DNA of 61,273 bases from an uncultured Oscillospiraceae bacterium (GTDB taxonomy: Bacteria; Bacillota; Clostridia; Oscillospirales; Oscillospiraceae): positions 1 through 61,273 of the forward strand of contig CAKTIN010000002.1 of NCBI GenBank assembly GCA_934565775.1. Direction: 5' to 3'. Made by a program: the position numbers and the translations under genes. This document shows, piece after piece, positions 31,447-38,956 of this stretch. The notes under the pieces were generated by a model. It was given only the letters and a program-made list of their open reading frames with translations, was not told where the DNA came from and ran no database searches. Within the stretch, counting starts at the first letter, position 1, and the number at the start of each line of letters is the position of its first letter.

Positions 31447-33279
31447 TCAGGCCGCGCTGCCCTGGCCGCCGGGCTTTTCCGGAGGCGTATTACCGCTGCC
31501 GCCGGGCTGGCCGTCGGGGGGTGTATTGCCGTTGCCGCCGGGCTGGCCGTCGGGGGGTGTATTGCCGTTGCCGCCGGGCTGGCCGTCGGGAGGCGTACTG
31601 CCGCCGCCCGGGAAGCCGCCCTGGCCTCCGGGACCGCCCATGGCGCCGCCGCCGTAAAGGAGGCTGGTGAGGGGAATGCTCTGGCTCTGGCCCCCTGCGG
31701 TGACGGTGTAGGTCTGCCCGACGGTCAGGCCGGAGCAGCTGAGCACCACGCTGCGGTAGGCCTTGCCGGGGGTGAAGCGGAGCAGCACGTTTCCGTCCGC
31801 ATCCGTCAGCGTGACCTCCCCGGTGACTGCCTCGTTGAAGGTGACCAGCAGACTGCCCTGGGTGGAGCTGCTGCCGAAGTTCTGGGCCATGCCTGCGGAG
31901 CCTGCGGCGACTACCGTGCCGCCGGTAATGGTGCCGTTGCCGTCGTAGTCAAGAGCGCCGTCCCCGTCGCCGGTGGGGCCGCTGATGTAGACCTCGCCTC
32001 CGGTGATGGTCAGATCGCCGTTGGAATCCAGGCCGTCCCCCCGGGCGTCCACCGTGATCTTGCCGCCGGAAATGGTGATGGCGCAGCTCTGGGAGCCGCC
32101 GAAGCTGTCTGCGCCGAAGGGTCCGCCGAACCCGCTCTGGTCCGAGCCTCCGGCGGCGTTGATGCCGTCGTCACTGGCGGTAATTTCAATTTCTCCTCCG
32201 GAGATCTCTACGGTTTGCCCCTCCAGGCCCTCATAGCAGGAGGTGATGGTGATTGCGCCTCCGGAGACCACCGCGGCCTCGTCGGCGTGTACGCCGTCGT
32301 CCCCTGTGGCCAGGCGATAGTTGCCGCCGGTGATGGTTACGCTGCCGTTGGAGTGGATCGCGTCGTCCAGGCAGTCCAGGGAGAAGGTGCCGCCGTTCAG
32401 TGTGAGCTGGGTCCCGGCCTTCAGACCCTTGGCGCTGGTATCTGCGTCCGCCGTGCCGCCGCTGCCGCCGCCGGTGCAGAGGGTATAGGTGCCGCCGTTG
32501 ACGGTCAGGGTGGTCTCTGCCTGGACCCCGTCCTCTCCGGCGTTCAGCTGGAGCTCCGCATTTTCCAGCAGAATCCAGCCCAGGGATTCGTCGCTGTCAT
32601 TGGTGGAGCGCAGGGCGTCGCCTCCGCTGGTGACGGTGAGGGCCGCGTTCTGCACGGTCAGACTGTCCTTGCCGTTGATCCCGTGGTTTTTCGCCGTCAC
32701 GGTCAGGCTGGCGTCCGAAATGGTCAGAGTGTCTTTTCCGGTGACGCCGTTTTTGTAGTTGGCGTTGACGGTCAGAGACCCGGATCCGGAGATGGTCAGG
32801 TCTGCCTTGGAATACAGGCAGGCGTTGGGCTCCTCGTCTGCGGCGGAGGAGCAGGAATCCGCGAAGGTGTACTCCGCCCCGTCGGTCAGAATGCTCTCCG
32901 TACCCTCCTCCAGGGAGAGGGTGACGGCCCCGGCCTTATAGATGTACAGAGGGCTGCCGTAGGAGCAGGTGATCTCCGCCCCGGCCAGCACCAGCTCGAC
33001 CGTCTCCTTGGGGGCGTTCACCAGGACCCGGCCCTCGGTGAGGGTGCCGGAGAGCAGATAGGTCCCGGCTTGGGTGATGGTGACGACACCGCCGTCCACC
33101 GTCGCGCCGCTGCCGCTGACGGCGGCGGTATCGCCCTCCAGGGTGATCCGGGTGGCCCCCGCCGTGTCCGGCGCCTGGGTCGGGGCGTCGGTTTGGGTCG
33201 TGCCGCCTCCGCAGGCGCTCAGGGCCCATAAAAGCCCCAGGCAGAGCAGCAGGGCTGTGAATTTGAAGAAGCGTTTCAT
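31447..33279 (-). CDS. Beta-helix carbohydrate-binding lipoprotein (Cthe_2159/DUF4353-like)
   Basis: A 610-aa secreted lipoprotein; the lipobox is ALSAC (Cys about 23), followed by a Thr/Gln/Asp linker. The body (about 45-480) is built of short repeats of the kind GSLTVNANYKNGVTGKDTLTISDASLTV and GDDGVHADEAAVVSGG, rich in Asp, Gly and Asn, as in the right-handed beta-helix protein Cthe_2159, a calcium- and acidic-sugar-binding family. A small beta domain follows (LVTFNEAVTGEVTLTDADG). The C-terminus is a Pro/Gly/Asn tail with three 12-residue repeats (TPPDGQPGGNGN). It is divergent from the VTC/DUF4956/two-component genes and shares a mirrored promoter with them. Confidence 0.85.
   Translation of the reverse strand: MKRFFKFTALLLCLGLLWALSACGGGTTQTDAPTQAPDTAGATRITLEGDTAAVSGSGATVDGGVVTITQAGTYLLSGTLTEGRVLVNAPKETVELVLAGAEITCSYGSPLYIYKAGAVTLSLEEGTESILTDGAEYTFADSCSSAADEEPNACLYSKADLTISGSGSLTVNANYKNGVTGKDTLTISDASLTVTAKNHGINGKDSLTVQNAALTVTSGGDALRSTNDSDESLGWILLENAELQLNAGEDGVQAETTLTVNGGTYTLCTGGGSGGTADADTSAKGLKAGTQLTLNGGTFSLDCLDDAIHSNGSVTITGGNYRLATGDDGVHADEAAVVSGGAITITSCYEGLEGQTVEISGGEIEITASDDGINAAGGSDQSGFGGPFGADSFGGSQSCAITISGGKITVDARGDGLDSNGDLTITGGEVYISGPTGDGDGALDYDGNGTITGGTVVAAGSAGMAQNFGSSSTQGSLLVTFNEAVTGEVTLTDADGNVLLRFTPGKAYRSVVLSCSGLTVGQTYTVTAGGQSQSIPLTSLLYGGGAMGGPGGQGGFPGGGSTPPDGQPGGNGNTPPDGQPGGNGNTPPDGQPGGSGNTPPEKPGGQGSAA
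31487..31594 (-). repeat. Three tandem 36-bp repeats in the lipoprotein gene
   Basis: Units at 31487-31522, 31523-31558 and 31559-31594, nearly identical, encode TPPDGQPGGNGN. The reading frame is kept because 36 is a multiple of 3, so copy number can change without breaking the gene. Confidence 0.85.
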
Positions 33280-33312
33280 GGGTTTGTCCTCCTTTTCGGT
33301 TGGAATGGCCCC

Positions 33313-33394
33313 ATTGTACCCCCGGAAGCTAAAGCCCGCCTAAAGAATCGGAGAAAAAATCCTTTAGGCAGGCTTAAGGTCCGGAGGGTAAACT
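33313..33394. promoter_or_regulatory. Mirrored divergent promoters with 11-bp-phased response-regulator sites
   Basis: Plus side: half-sites CTTTAG (33362-33367) and CTTAAG (33373-33378), 11 bp apart, then 10 bp, then -10 TAAACT (33389-33394). Minus side: CTTTAG (33340-33345) and CTTTAG (33329-33334), 11 bp apart, then 10 bp, then -10 TACAAT (33313-33318). Both sides share the centre 33353.5 exactly. There is no good -35 on either side. This layout is typical of promoters activated by OmpR/PhoB-type regulators. Confidence 0.75.
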
Positions 33395-33418
33395 GGCGGC
33401 ATAAAGGAGGTGCCTGCC

Positions 33419-34153
33419 ATGGCAAACGCCACGCAGCTTACATTTCAGCGCTATGAGGTCAAGTATTTCCTGACCCCCGCCCAGCAGGAGGTGCTGCTGG
33501 AGGGCATCCGCCCCCATATGGAGCCCGATGCCTACGGACAGTACACCATCTGCAACCTATATTATGATACGCCGGACTGGCAGATCATCCGGACCTCTCT
33601 GGAAAAGCCCGCCTATAAGGAAAAGCTCCGGGTGCGGAGCTACGGGGTCCCGGGGCAGGCGGATGCGGTATTTGTGGAGCTGAAGAAAAAGTGCCAGGGG
33701 ATCGTTTACAAGCGGCGGATTACCGCCCCGGTGCAGCAGGTGGAGCCCTTTTTGTCCGGGAGCCTGTCCCCGGAATCCTTCGGCCAGACGGGAAAGGAGA
33801 TCGCCTGGTTCCAGAGCCGGTATGAGACCCGGCCCCGGGTCATGCTCGCCTATGACCGCCGGGCCTTTGCCGGGTGGGAGAATCCGGCGCTCCGCCTGAC
33901 CCTGGACACGGGGATCCGGTTCCGGACCTGGGATCTGGACCTGCGCCGGGGGGACTGGGGCACGGCGCTGCTGCCGGAGGACAAGATTCTGCTGGAGCTG
34001 AAGCTCCCCGGCCCCGCGCCCCTCTGGCTCAGTGGGCTGCTGGCCCGGCTGGAGCTCTATCCCACCTCGTTTTCCAAATACGGCGCCTGCTACCGGGAGC
34101 ACCTGCTTCCGGCGGCGGCCAAAATCAACAAGGAGGCGTATTTCTGTGCTTGA
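33419..34153 (+). CDS. VTC-domain polyphosphate polymerase homologue
   Basis: A 244-aa soluble tunnel-fold (CYTH-like) domain of the VTC family. Visible motifs: QRYEVKYFLTPAQ at the N-terminus, CNLYYDTPDW, YKEKLRVRSYG with the basic phosphate-binding residues, VFVELKKKCQGIVYKRR, MLAYDRRAF, LLELKLPGPAPLW and SFSKYGACYREH. Eukaryotic Vtc4 uses this fold to make polyphosphate from ATP; the bacterial homologues are little studied. ATG 33419 lies 8 nt after AAAGGAGG; a GTG at 33410 overlaps the ribosome site. It overlaps the DUF4956 gene by 8 bp, which suggests a soluble-plus-membrane pair. Confidence 0.88.
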   Translation: MANATQLTFQRYEVKYFLTPAQQEVLLEGIRPHMEPDAYGQYTICNLYYDTPDWQIIRTSLEKPAYKEKLRVRSYGVPGQADAVFVELKKKCQGIVYKRRITAPVQQVEPFLSGSLSPESFGQTGKEIAWFQSRYETRPRVMLAYDRRAFAGWENPALRLTLDTGIRFRTWDLDLRRGDWGTALLPEDKILLELKLPGPAPLWLSGLLARLELYPTSFSKYGACYREHLLPAAAKINKEAYFCA

Positions 34154-34808
34154 TTCCATTATTACCTCGGAAATTACGGTGCCGGTGTTTCTGCTCTGCA
34201 CCGCCGTCTCTCTGCTCCTGGGGCTGGGGACCGCTCTGGTTGCCTCCTACCGCAGCCGGGGCAGCCAGAGCCTGGCCGTTGCCCTGGCGGTGCTTCCCGC
34301 CGTGGTCCAGACGGTCATCCTATTGGTCAACGGCAACCTGGGGGCCGGGGTGGCGGTGGCCGGGACCTTCAGCCTGGTCCGGTTCCGCTCCGCCCCGGGC
34401 TCGGCCCGGGAGATCGCCGCGATTTTCCTGGCAATGGCCATCGGCCTGGCCACGGGCATGGGCTATCTGGCCCTGGCGGCGCTGCTGTTCGTTCTGATCG
34501 GCGGGGCCATCGTCCTGCTGACCGCCCTGGGCTTCGGCCGCCCCAAGCAGACGGAGCGGATCCTGAGGATCACGATTCCGGAAAATTTGGATTATGACGG
34601 CCTGTTTGACGACCTGTTCCAGCGCTATCTCACGGGGGTGGAGCTGGAAAAGGTGAAAACCACCAACATGGGCACGCTCTATGAGCTGCAATACCGGATC
34701 ACCCTGCCGGAGGGGAAGCTGGACAAGGCGTTTTTCGACGACCTTCGGTGCCGGAACGGCAACCTGACTATCCAGTGCAGCAAGGAGGCCCAGGGGGAGA
34801 GCCTGTAG
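34146..34808 (+). CDS. DUF4956 membrane protein
   Basis: A 220-aa protein with about four N-terminal membrane helices (VFLLCTAVSLLLGLGTALVA, SLAVALAVLPAVVQTVILLV, MAIGLATGMGYLALAALLFV, a fourth near 110-130), separated by GTFSLVRFRSAPGSAREI, and a soluble C-terminal alpha/beta domain. This matches DUF4956, which is regularly found beside VTC-domain proteins and could be their membrane partner. The start is GTG 34146 with AAGGAGG 9 nt upstream, overlapping the VTC stop. No catalytic motif is evident. Confidence 0.85.
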   Translation: MLDSIITSEITVPVFLLCTAVSLLLGLGTALVASYRSRGSQSLAVALAVLPAVVQTVILLVNGNLGAGVAVAGTFSLVRFRSAPGSAREIAAIFLAMAIGLATGMGYLALAALLFVLIGGAIVLLTALGFGRPKQTERILRITIPENLDYDGLFDDLFQRYLTGVELEKVKTTNMGTLYELQYRITLPEGKLDKAFFDDLRCRNGNLTIQCSKEAQGESL

Positions 34809-34837
34809 TTGATTTGCAGGGAGAACTCTGGTAAAAT
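34809..34837 (+). promoter_or_regulatory. Promoter of the response regulator-kinase pair
   Basis: -35 TTGATT (34809-34814), a 17-bp spacer and -10 TAAAAT (34832-34837), directly after the DUF4956 stop. It would allow constitutive expression of the regulator apart from the VTC genes. Confidence 0.65.
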
Positions 34838-34855
34838 GAGAGCGGGTGATTGAAA

Positions 34856-35530
34856 ATGCGCTTATTGATCGCGGAAGATGAGCTGGACCTGGCGGAGGCG
34901 CTCACCGCATTTTTTGAGAAGAATCAGTTTTCCGTGGACGCGGTGAACGACGGCTTTGCCGCCTATGAATACGCCTCCAGCGGGGCCTATGACGCCGTCA
35001 TTCTGGACGTGATGATGCCCAAGCTCAACGGGGTGGAGGTGCTGGAGCGCCTGCGCCGGGAGGGGGTCAAGACCCCTATTATGCTCCTGACTGCCAAGAC
35101 CCAGAAGGACGACCGCATTACCGGCTTCAACGCCGGGGCGGACGACTATCTGCCCAAGCCCTTTGAGCCGGACGAGCTGATCTGCCGGGTGCGGGCCATG
35201 CTCCGCCGGAGCGAGGCCTATCAGCCCACGGTGCTGACCTTCGGGGACCTGTCTCTGAACACCAGTACCGGGGTCCTGGCCTGCGGGGACCGGAGCCTCC
35301 GGCTCAGCGGCCGGGAGTTCCAGGTGATGGAGCTGTTCCTTCGCTCCCCCCGGGTGGTGCTGCCGGCGGACCGGATCATGGAGCGGGTCTGGGGCTGGGA
35401 CAGCGAGGCGGAGATCAACGTGGTCTGGGTCCACATCTCCAATCTGCGGAAGAAGCTCCGGACCATCGGCTCCGGGGTGAGCATCTCCGCGAACCGGGGC
35501 CTGGGGTATATCCTGGAGGCCGGGGCATGA
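34856..35530 (+). CDS. OmpR/PhoB-family response regulator
   Basis: A 224-aa response regulator. The receiver domain has the acidic pair in LIAEDELDLAE, the phosphorylated Asp in YDAVILDVMMPKLNG (about 51), the Thr in IMLLTAKTQ and the Lys in DYLPKPFEPDEL. The winged-helix domain has LSGREFQVMELFLRSP and the recognition region INVVWVHISNLRKKL. ATG 34856 was chosen; an in-frame TTG two codons earlier is less likely. It overlaps the kinase gene by ATGA. The direct repeats in the mirrored promoter 1.5 kb upstream fit the DNA-binding style of this family. Confidence 0.92.
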   Translation: MRLLIAEDELDLAEALTAFFEKNQFSVDAVNDGFAAYEYASSGAYDAVILDVMMPKLNGVEVLERLRREGVKTPIMLLTAKTQKDDRITGFNAGADDYLPKPFEPDELICRVRAMLRRSEAYQPTVLTFGDLSLNTSTGVLACGDRSLRLSGREFQVMELFLRSPRVVLPADRIMERVWGWDSEAEINVVWVHISNLRKKLRTIGSGVSISANRGLGYILEAGA

Positions 35531-36750
35531 TCCAGCGGCTGCGGAAGCGGTTTATCCGCATTGCCACCCTGGCGGTGGCGCTGGTGCTGGTGCTTCTGAG
35601 CCTGATCGTCAATACGGCGAATTTCATTTCCGTAGACGGCGGCCTGAAGGAAATGCTCCAGGTCATCTGCGAAAATCAGGGAAAAATTCCCCCCGCGCCT
35701 CCGTCCGGAAAGCCCGGAGCCCGGCCCGAGGGGCAGTTCACCCAGGAGACCCCCTATTCCACCCGCTACTTTGTTCTGCGCTATACGGACAGCGGGGAGC
35801 TGGTCCACGCGGACCTGGAGCACATTGCCGCCGTCACCCAGGAGGACGCCGGGACCTTCCTGGCCCTGGCGGTGAAGCATGGGGCGGGCTATGGCTATGC
35901 CTCCGGCTACCGGTACTATGTGGTGGACAACGGGGAGGGCCGCTGGATGGCGGTGTTCCTGGATTGCTATCAGGAGACCCGGAGCCTGATCCAGACGGCG
36001 GTGTTCTCCCTGCTGGCGGCGGCGTTCTGTGCGGCGCTGGTGTATCTGATCGTGGTGCTGTGCTCCCGGCGAGCCATCGACCCGGTGGTCCGGGCCTCGG
36101 AGCAGCAGAAGCAGTTTATTACCGACGCCAGCCATGAGCTGAAAACTCCCATTACCGTAATTGCCACCAGCCTGAAGGTCCTGGAAATGGAGACCGGGCA
36201 GCAGAAGTGGATCGACAAGGCCCGGGCCCAGACGGAGAAGCTGAAGGATCTGGTGAATTCTCTGGTCACCCTGTGCCGCATGGACGAGGAGACCTCCCCG
36301 CTGAAGGCGGAGCGCTTTCCCATAAGCGACGCCGTCCGGGAGACGGCGGAGTCCTTCCGGGACTTTGCCCAGTCCCAGGGGCACGCGCTGACCGTTGCGG
36401 TGGAGCCCGGGCTGAGCTACTGCGGCGACGAATACGCCGTGCGGCAGCTGATGTCCATCCTCCTGGATAACGCAGTGAAGTATGCGCTCCCCGGCAGCCC
36501 CATTGCCGTCTCCCTGGAGAAGGCCAAGCGGGGAGTGACCATCCGGTCCTCCAACGGTTGCGCGCCCATGGAGCAGAAGGAGCTGGATAAGCTCTTTGAC
36601 CGCTTTTACCGGGCGGACCCGGCCCGGAGCGCCGGGGGCTTCGGCATCGGCCTGTCCATTGCCCGGGGCATCGCCCTGGGACACCGGGGGAGCATCCGGG
36701 CCGCCATGACCGGCCCGGAGACCATCGAATTTACGGTGCATCTGCGGTAA
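35527..36750 (+). CDS. Membrane sensor histidine kinase
   Basis: A 407-aa sensor kinase. Helix 1 (about 12-32) and helix 2 (about 157-178) flank an extracellular domain of some 125 residues with a Pro-rich start. The dimerisation box carries the His in ITDASHELKTPITVIATS; the ATPase domain has QLMSILLDNAVKYAL (N box), LFDRFYRAD (F box) and GGFGIGLSIARGIALGHRG (G2). The usual G1 box DxGxGI is reduced to SSNGCAPMEQ. No HAMP domain is obvious. Partner of the overlapping response regulator. Confidence 0.92.
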   Translation: MIQRLRKRFIRIATLAVALVLVLLSLIVNTANFISVDGGLKEMLQVICENQGKIPPAPPSGKPGARPEGQFTQETPYSTRYFVLRYTDSGELVHADLEHIAAVTQEDAGTFLALAVKHGAGYGYASGYRYYVVDNGEGRWMAVFLDCYQETRSLIQTAVFSLLAAAFCAALVYLIVVLCSRRAIDPVVRASEQQKQFITDASHELKTPITVIATSLKVLEMETGQQKWIDKARAQTEKLKDLVNSLVTLCRMDEETSPLKAERFPISDAVRETAESFRDFAQSQGHALTVAVEPGLSYCGDEYAVRQLMSILLDNAVKYALPGSPIAVSLEKAKRGVTIRSSNGCAPMEQKELDKLFDRFYRADPARSAGGFGIGLSIARGIALGHRGSIRAAMTGPETIEFTVHLR

Positions 36751-36762
36751 TTTCAAAAAAAC

Positions 36763-36792
36763 ATCCCCGGCGCCGCTCAGAGCGCCGGGGAT
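36763..36792 (-). terminator. Bidirectional terminator after the kinase and epimerase genes
   Basis: An 11-bp stem, ATCCCCGGCGC against GCGCCGGGGAT, with an 8-nt loop. The minus strand continues with TTTTTTT, so it mainly ends the epimerase-like gene, and it also lies at the end of the kinase gene. Confidence 0.8.
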
Positions 36793-36796
36793 TTAG

Positions 36797-37675
36797 CTAT
36801 GCCTGGGGCAGACGGATGGTCCAGCGGTTTTCATAGACCGCTCCGCCGGGCAGATGAATCAGATCCTCCCGGGTGGAGAATTCCTCCCGCACGTCCTGCC
36901 GCCCGGGCAGGGAGACCCAGGGCTCGATGCACAGGAACGGCGGCTGAAGATCCGAAATCTGCCAGAAGCCCAGATAGGGCATCCCGGGGCAGGAAAGCTC
37001 CACCACGGGCCCCCGGGGGCCCACCAGCGCTGCCTGCCGGGGGGTCCCGGCCAGGAAAATGGCGTCATGGTCAAAAAGAGAATGGCGCAGGGGAATGGTG
37101 TCGCCGCCCTCCAGGGCAAAGGGCGTGTCCTTCCCGTCCCGGAGGCCCTGGTCGGAGAAGCTCACCCGGGTGGGACTGCACGGCTCCGGGAAAACCACCT
37201 TGTAATCCTCAAACCGCTCCCCGGGCAGCAGGGGCACCCGGAATCCGGGGTGACCGCCCAGGCCGAAGTCCAGCCGGGCCGCCTCCCGGTTCTCTACCCG
37301 GAAGGTCACCTCCAGCCGGTTTCCCTTCAGGGCGTACCCGACGGAAAAGCGGAACCGGTAGGGATACTGGGCGTAGGTCTCCGGGGTGTCCGTCATGGAA
37401 AACACGATGTGATCGGCGCCCTGCTCTGTCACGGCCAGCTGCGTATGGCGGACGAAGCCGTGGAGCCCCAGGGAGTAGGCACCGCCTCTGGCAGTGTAGG
37501 TTTTTTCATACAGCCGGCCCACGGCGGGGAACAGCACCGGCGCCCGGCCGGTCCAGTAGGCCGGGTCCCCCTGCCAGAGATACTGCGTTCCCTTCCGGTC
37601 GGTAATGGCGAACAGCTCGGCCCCTAGGGTGTCTACGGAGACGGTGAGGACTTCGTTGGATATTTCATAAAGCAT
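36797..37675 (-). CDS. Aldose 1-epimerase family protein (LacX-like)
   Basis: A 292-aa galactose-mutarotase-fold protein. It starts MLYEISNEVLTVSVDTLGAEL, with YLWQGDPAYWTGRAPVLFPAVGR, a catalytic-type His in LGLHGFVRHTQ (about 75), FGLGGHPGFRVP, and FLCIEPWVSLP near the C-terminus. This is the LacX/YeaD-like branch, which often lacks a firm substrate assignment. Single gene with AAGGGGAGC upstream of ATG 37675. It would interconvert alpha and beta anomers of a hexose or act on a sugar phosphate. Confidence 0.87.
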   Translation of the reverse strand: MLYEISNEVLTVSVDTLGAELFAITDRKGTQYLWQGDPAYWTGRAPVLFPAVGRLYEKTYTARGGAYSLGLHGFVRHTQLAVTEQGADHIVFSMTDTPETYAQYPYRFRFSVGYALKGNRLEVTFRVENREAARLDFGLGGHPGFRVPLLPGERFEDYKVVFPEPCSPTRVSFSDQGLRDGKDTPFALEGGDTIPLRHSLFDHDAIFLAGTPRQAALVGPRGPVVELSCPGMPYLGFWQISDLQPPFLCIEPWVSLPGRQDVREEFSTREDLIHLPGGAVYENRWTIRLPQA

Positions 37676-38028
37676 GGCAAGCTCCCCTTTGCTTTTTTCT
37701 CCATTATACCGCGCCGGGGGACCCGGGGCAAGCCCTTTTTCCCACCCTGGCCCCGCCCCGGATGCGCCGTGGAGAAATTTTCCTGCAACTTCATACTTAT
37801 TTCACAATTTTCCCCTTACTTTTTCATATTTACACAGTATCATAATAGCATAATCTTTTTTCATTTTTCTTCCCTCCTTTTCCCTATGATCGCCCCGGAC
37901 CCAGAAGGTCTGGGGCGGTTTCCTTTTTCCGTGGCGGCCTGCAAAAATTCCCGGGAAATCTTGCGGTGGAAGGAAAAGCATGGTATACTCATTTCATATT
38001 ATGTCAAATTGGAAACGGAGGCGCGGCG
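37676..38028 (+). other. Intergenic region with an orphan terminator, possible small RNA
   Basis: No gene. Bases 37780-37880 are strikingly AT- and pyrimidine-rich and contain promoter-like elements (TTCACA at about 37800; CATAAT at about 37850). A terminator hairpin follows at 37891-37917 (CGCCCC-G-GACC against GGTC-T-GGGGCG), with TTTCCTTTTT after it. No upstream plus-strand gene needs it, so a short RNA or an attenuated leader is possible. Confidence 0.45.
37961..37989 (+). promoter_or_regulatory. Promoter of the moxR operon
   Basis: -35 TTGCGG (37961-37966), a 17-bp spacer and -10 TATACT (37984-37989), 40 bp before ATG 38029. Confidence 0.6.
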
Positions 38029-38955
38029 ATGAATGCAAAGAGAATCCTTGCGGAGGTCCGCAAGGCGGTGGTGGGGAAGGACCGGGTTCTGCTCTGGGCG
38101 CTGACCGCGATGCTGGCCGGGGGGCATATTCTGCTGGAGGACATTCCCGGCGTGGGCAAGACCACCATGGCCCTGGCCTTCTCCCGGGCTCTGGGGCTGG
38201 AGTACGGCCGGGTACAGTTTACGCCGGATGTGCTGCCCTCGGATGTGACGGGCTTTTCCCTGTATCATAAGGAGACCGGCCGCTTTGTGTATCAGCCCGG
38301 GGCGGTGCTGTGCAATCTGTTCCTGGCGGACGAGCTGAACCGGGCCACCAGCCGGACCCAGTCCGCCCTTCTGGAGGCCATGGAGGAGGGCGGCGTCACC
38401 GTAGACGGCGTGCGCCACCCGGTGCCGCAGCCCTTTATCGTGATTGCCACCCAGAACCCCGTGGGGGCGGCGGGGACGCAGCTGCTGCCGGATTCCCAGA
38501 TGGACCGGTTCATGCTGCGGCTGTCCATCGGCTATCCCGCCCCCAAGGACGAGCGGGCCATGGTTCTGGGCCGCCAGGGGAGCAACCCCCTGGACGCGGT
38601 GAACCGGGCGGTGAGCCGGGAGGAGTTCCTCCGGCTGCGGGAGCAGGCGGCGCAGGTGTATATCAAGGAGGACGTGGTGGACTACATCGTCTCGCTCATG
38701 AGCGCCACCCGCCGCGATCCCGGCCTGCTTCGCGGGGGGAGCCCCCGGGCGACTCTGGCGGTGACCGCAATGGCGAAGAGCGTGGCCTATCTGTCCGGCC
38801 GGGACTATGTGGTCCCCGGGGACGTGCAGTCGGTCTTTGTGGAGACTGTGGCCCACCGGCTGCTGCTGACCGCTGAGGCGGAGGCCTCCGGCCGGAGCGC
38901 CGAGGGGATCCTGCGGGAGCTGCTGAAGCGGACCCCCGCGCCGCAGATCCTTTAA
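38029..38955 (+). CDS. MoxR-family AAA+ ATPase
   Basis: A 308-aa AAA+ ATPase: Walker A DIPGVGKTTMA, VQFTPDVLPSDVTG, Walker B NLFLADELNRATSRTQSALLEAM, sensor-1 FIVIATQNP and DSQMDRFMLRLSIGYP. MoxR proteins with DUF58 and transglutaminase partners are thought to act as chaperones that mature or load a metal or cofactor into envelope complexes. ATG 38029 has ACGGAGG upstream. It is the first gene of a tight three-gene operon. Confidence 0.93.
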   Translation: MNAKRILAEVRKAVVGKDRVLLWALTAMLAGGHILLEDIPGVGKTTMALAFSRALGLEYGRVQFTPDVLPSDVTGFSLYHKETGRFVYQPGAVLCNLFLADELNRATSRTQSALLEAMEEGGVTVDGVRHPVPQPFIVIATQNPVGAAGTQLLPDSQMDRFMLRLSIGYPAPKDERAMVLGRQGSNPLDAVNRAVSREEFLRLREQAAQVYIKEDVVDYIVSLMSATRRDPGLLRGGSPRATLAVTAMAKSVAYLSGRDYVVPGDVQSVFVETVAHRLLLTAEAEASGRSAEGILRELLKRTPAPQIL

Positions 38956-38956
38956 G

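Noticed and set aside
31487..31594. CRISPR-like direct repeats
   Set aside because: The 36-bp units are contiguous, without spacers, in frame within a lipoprotein gene.
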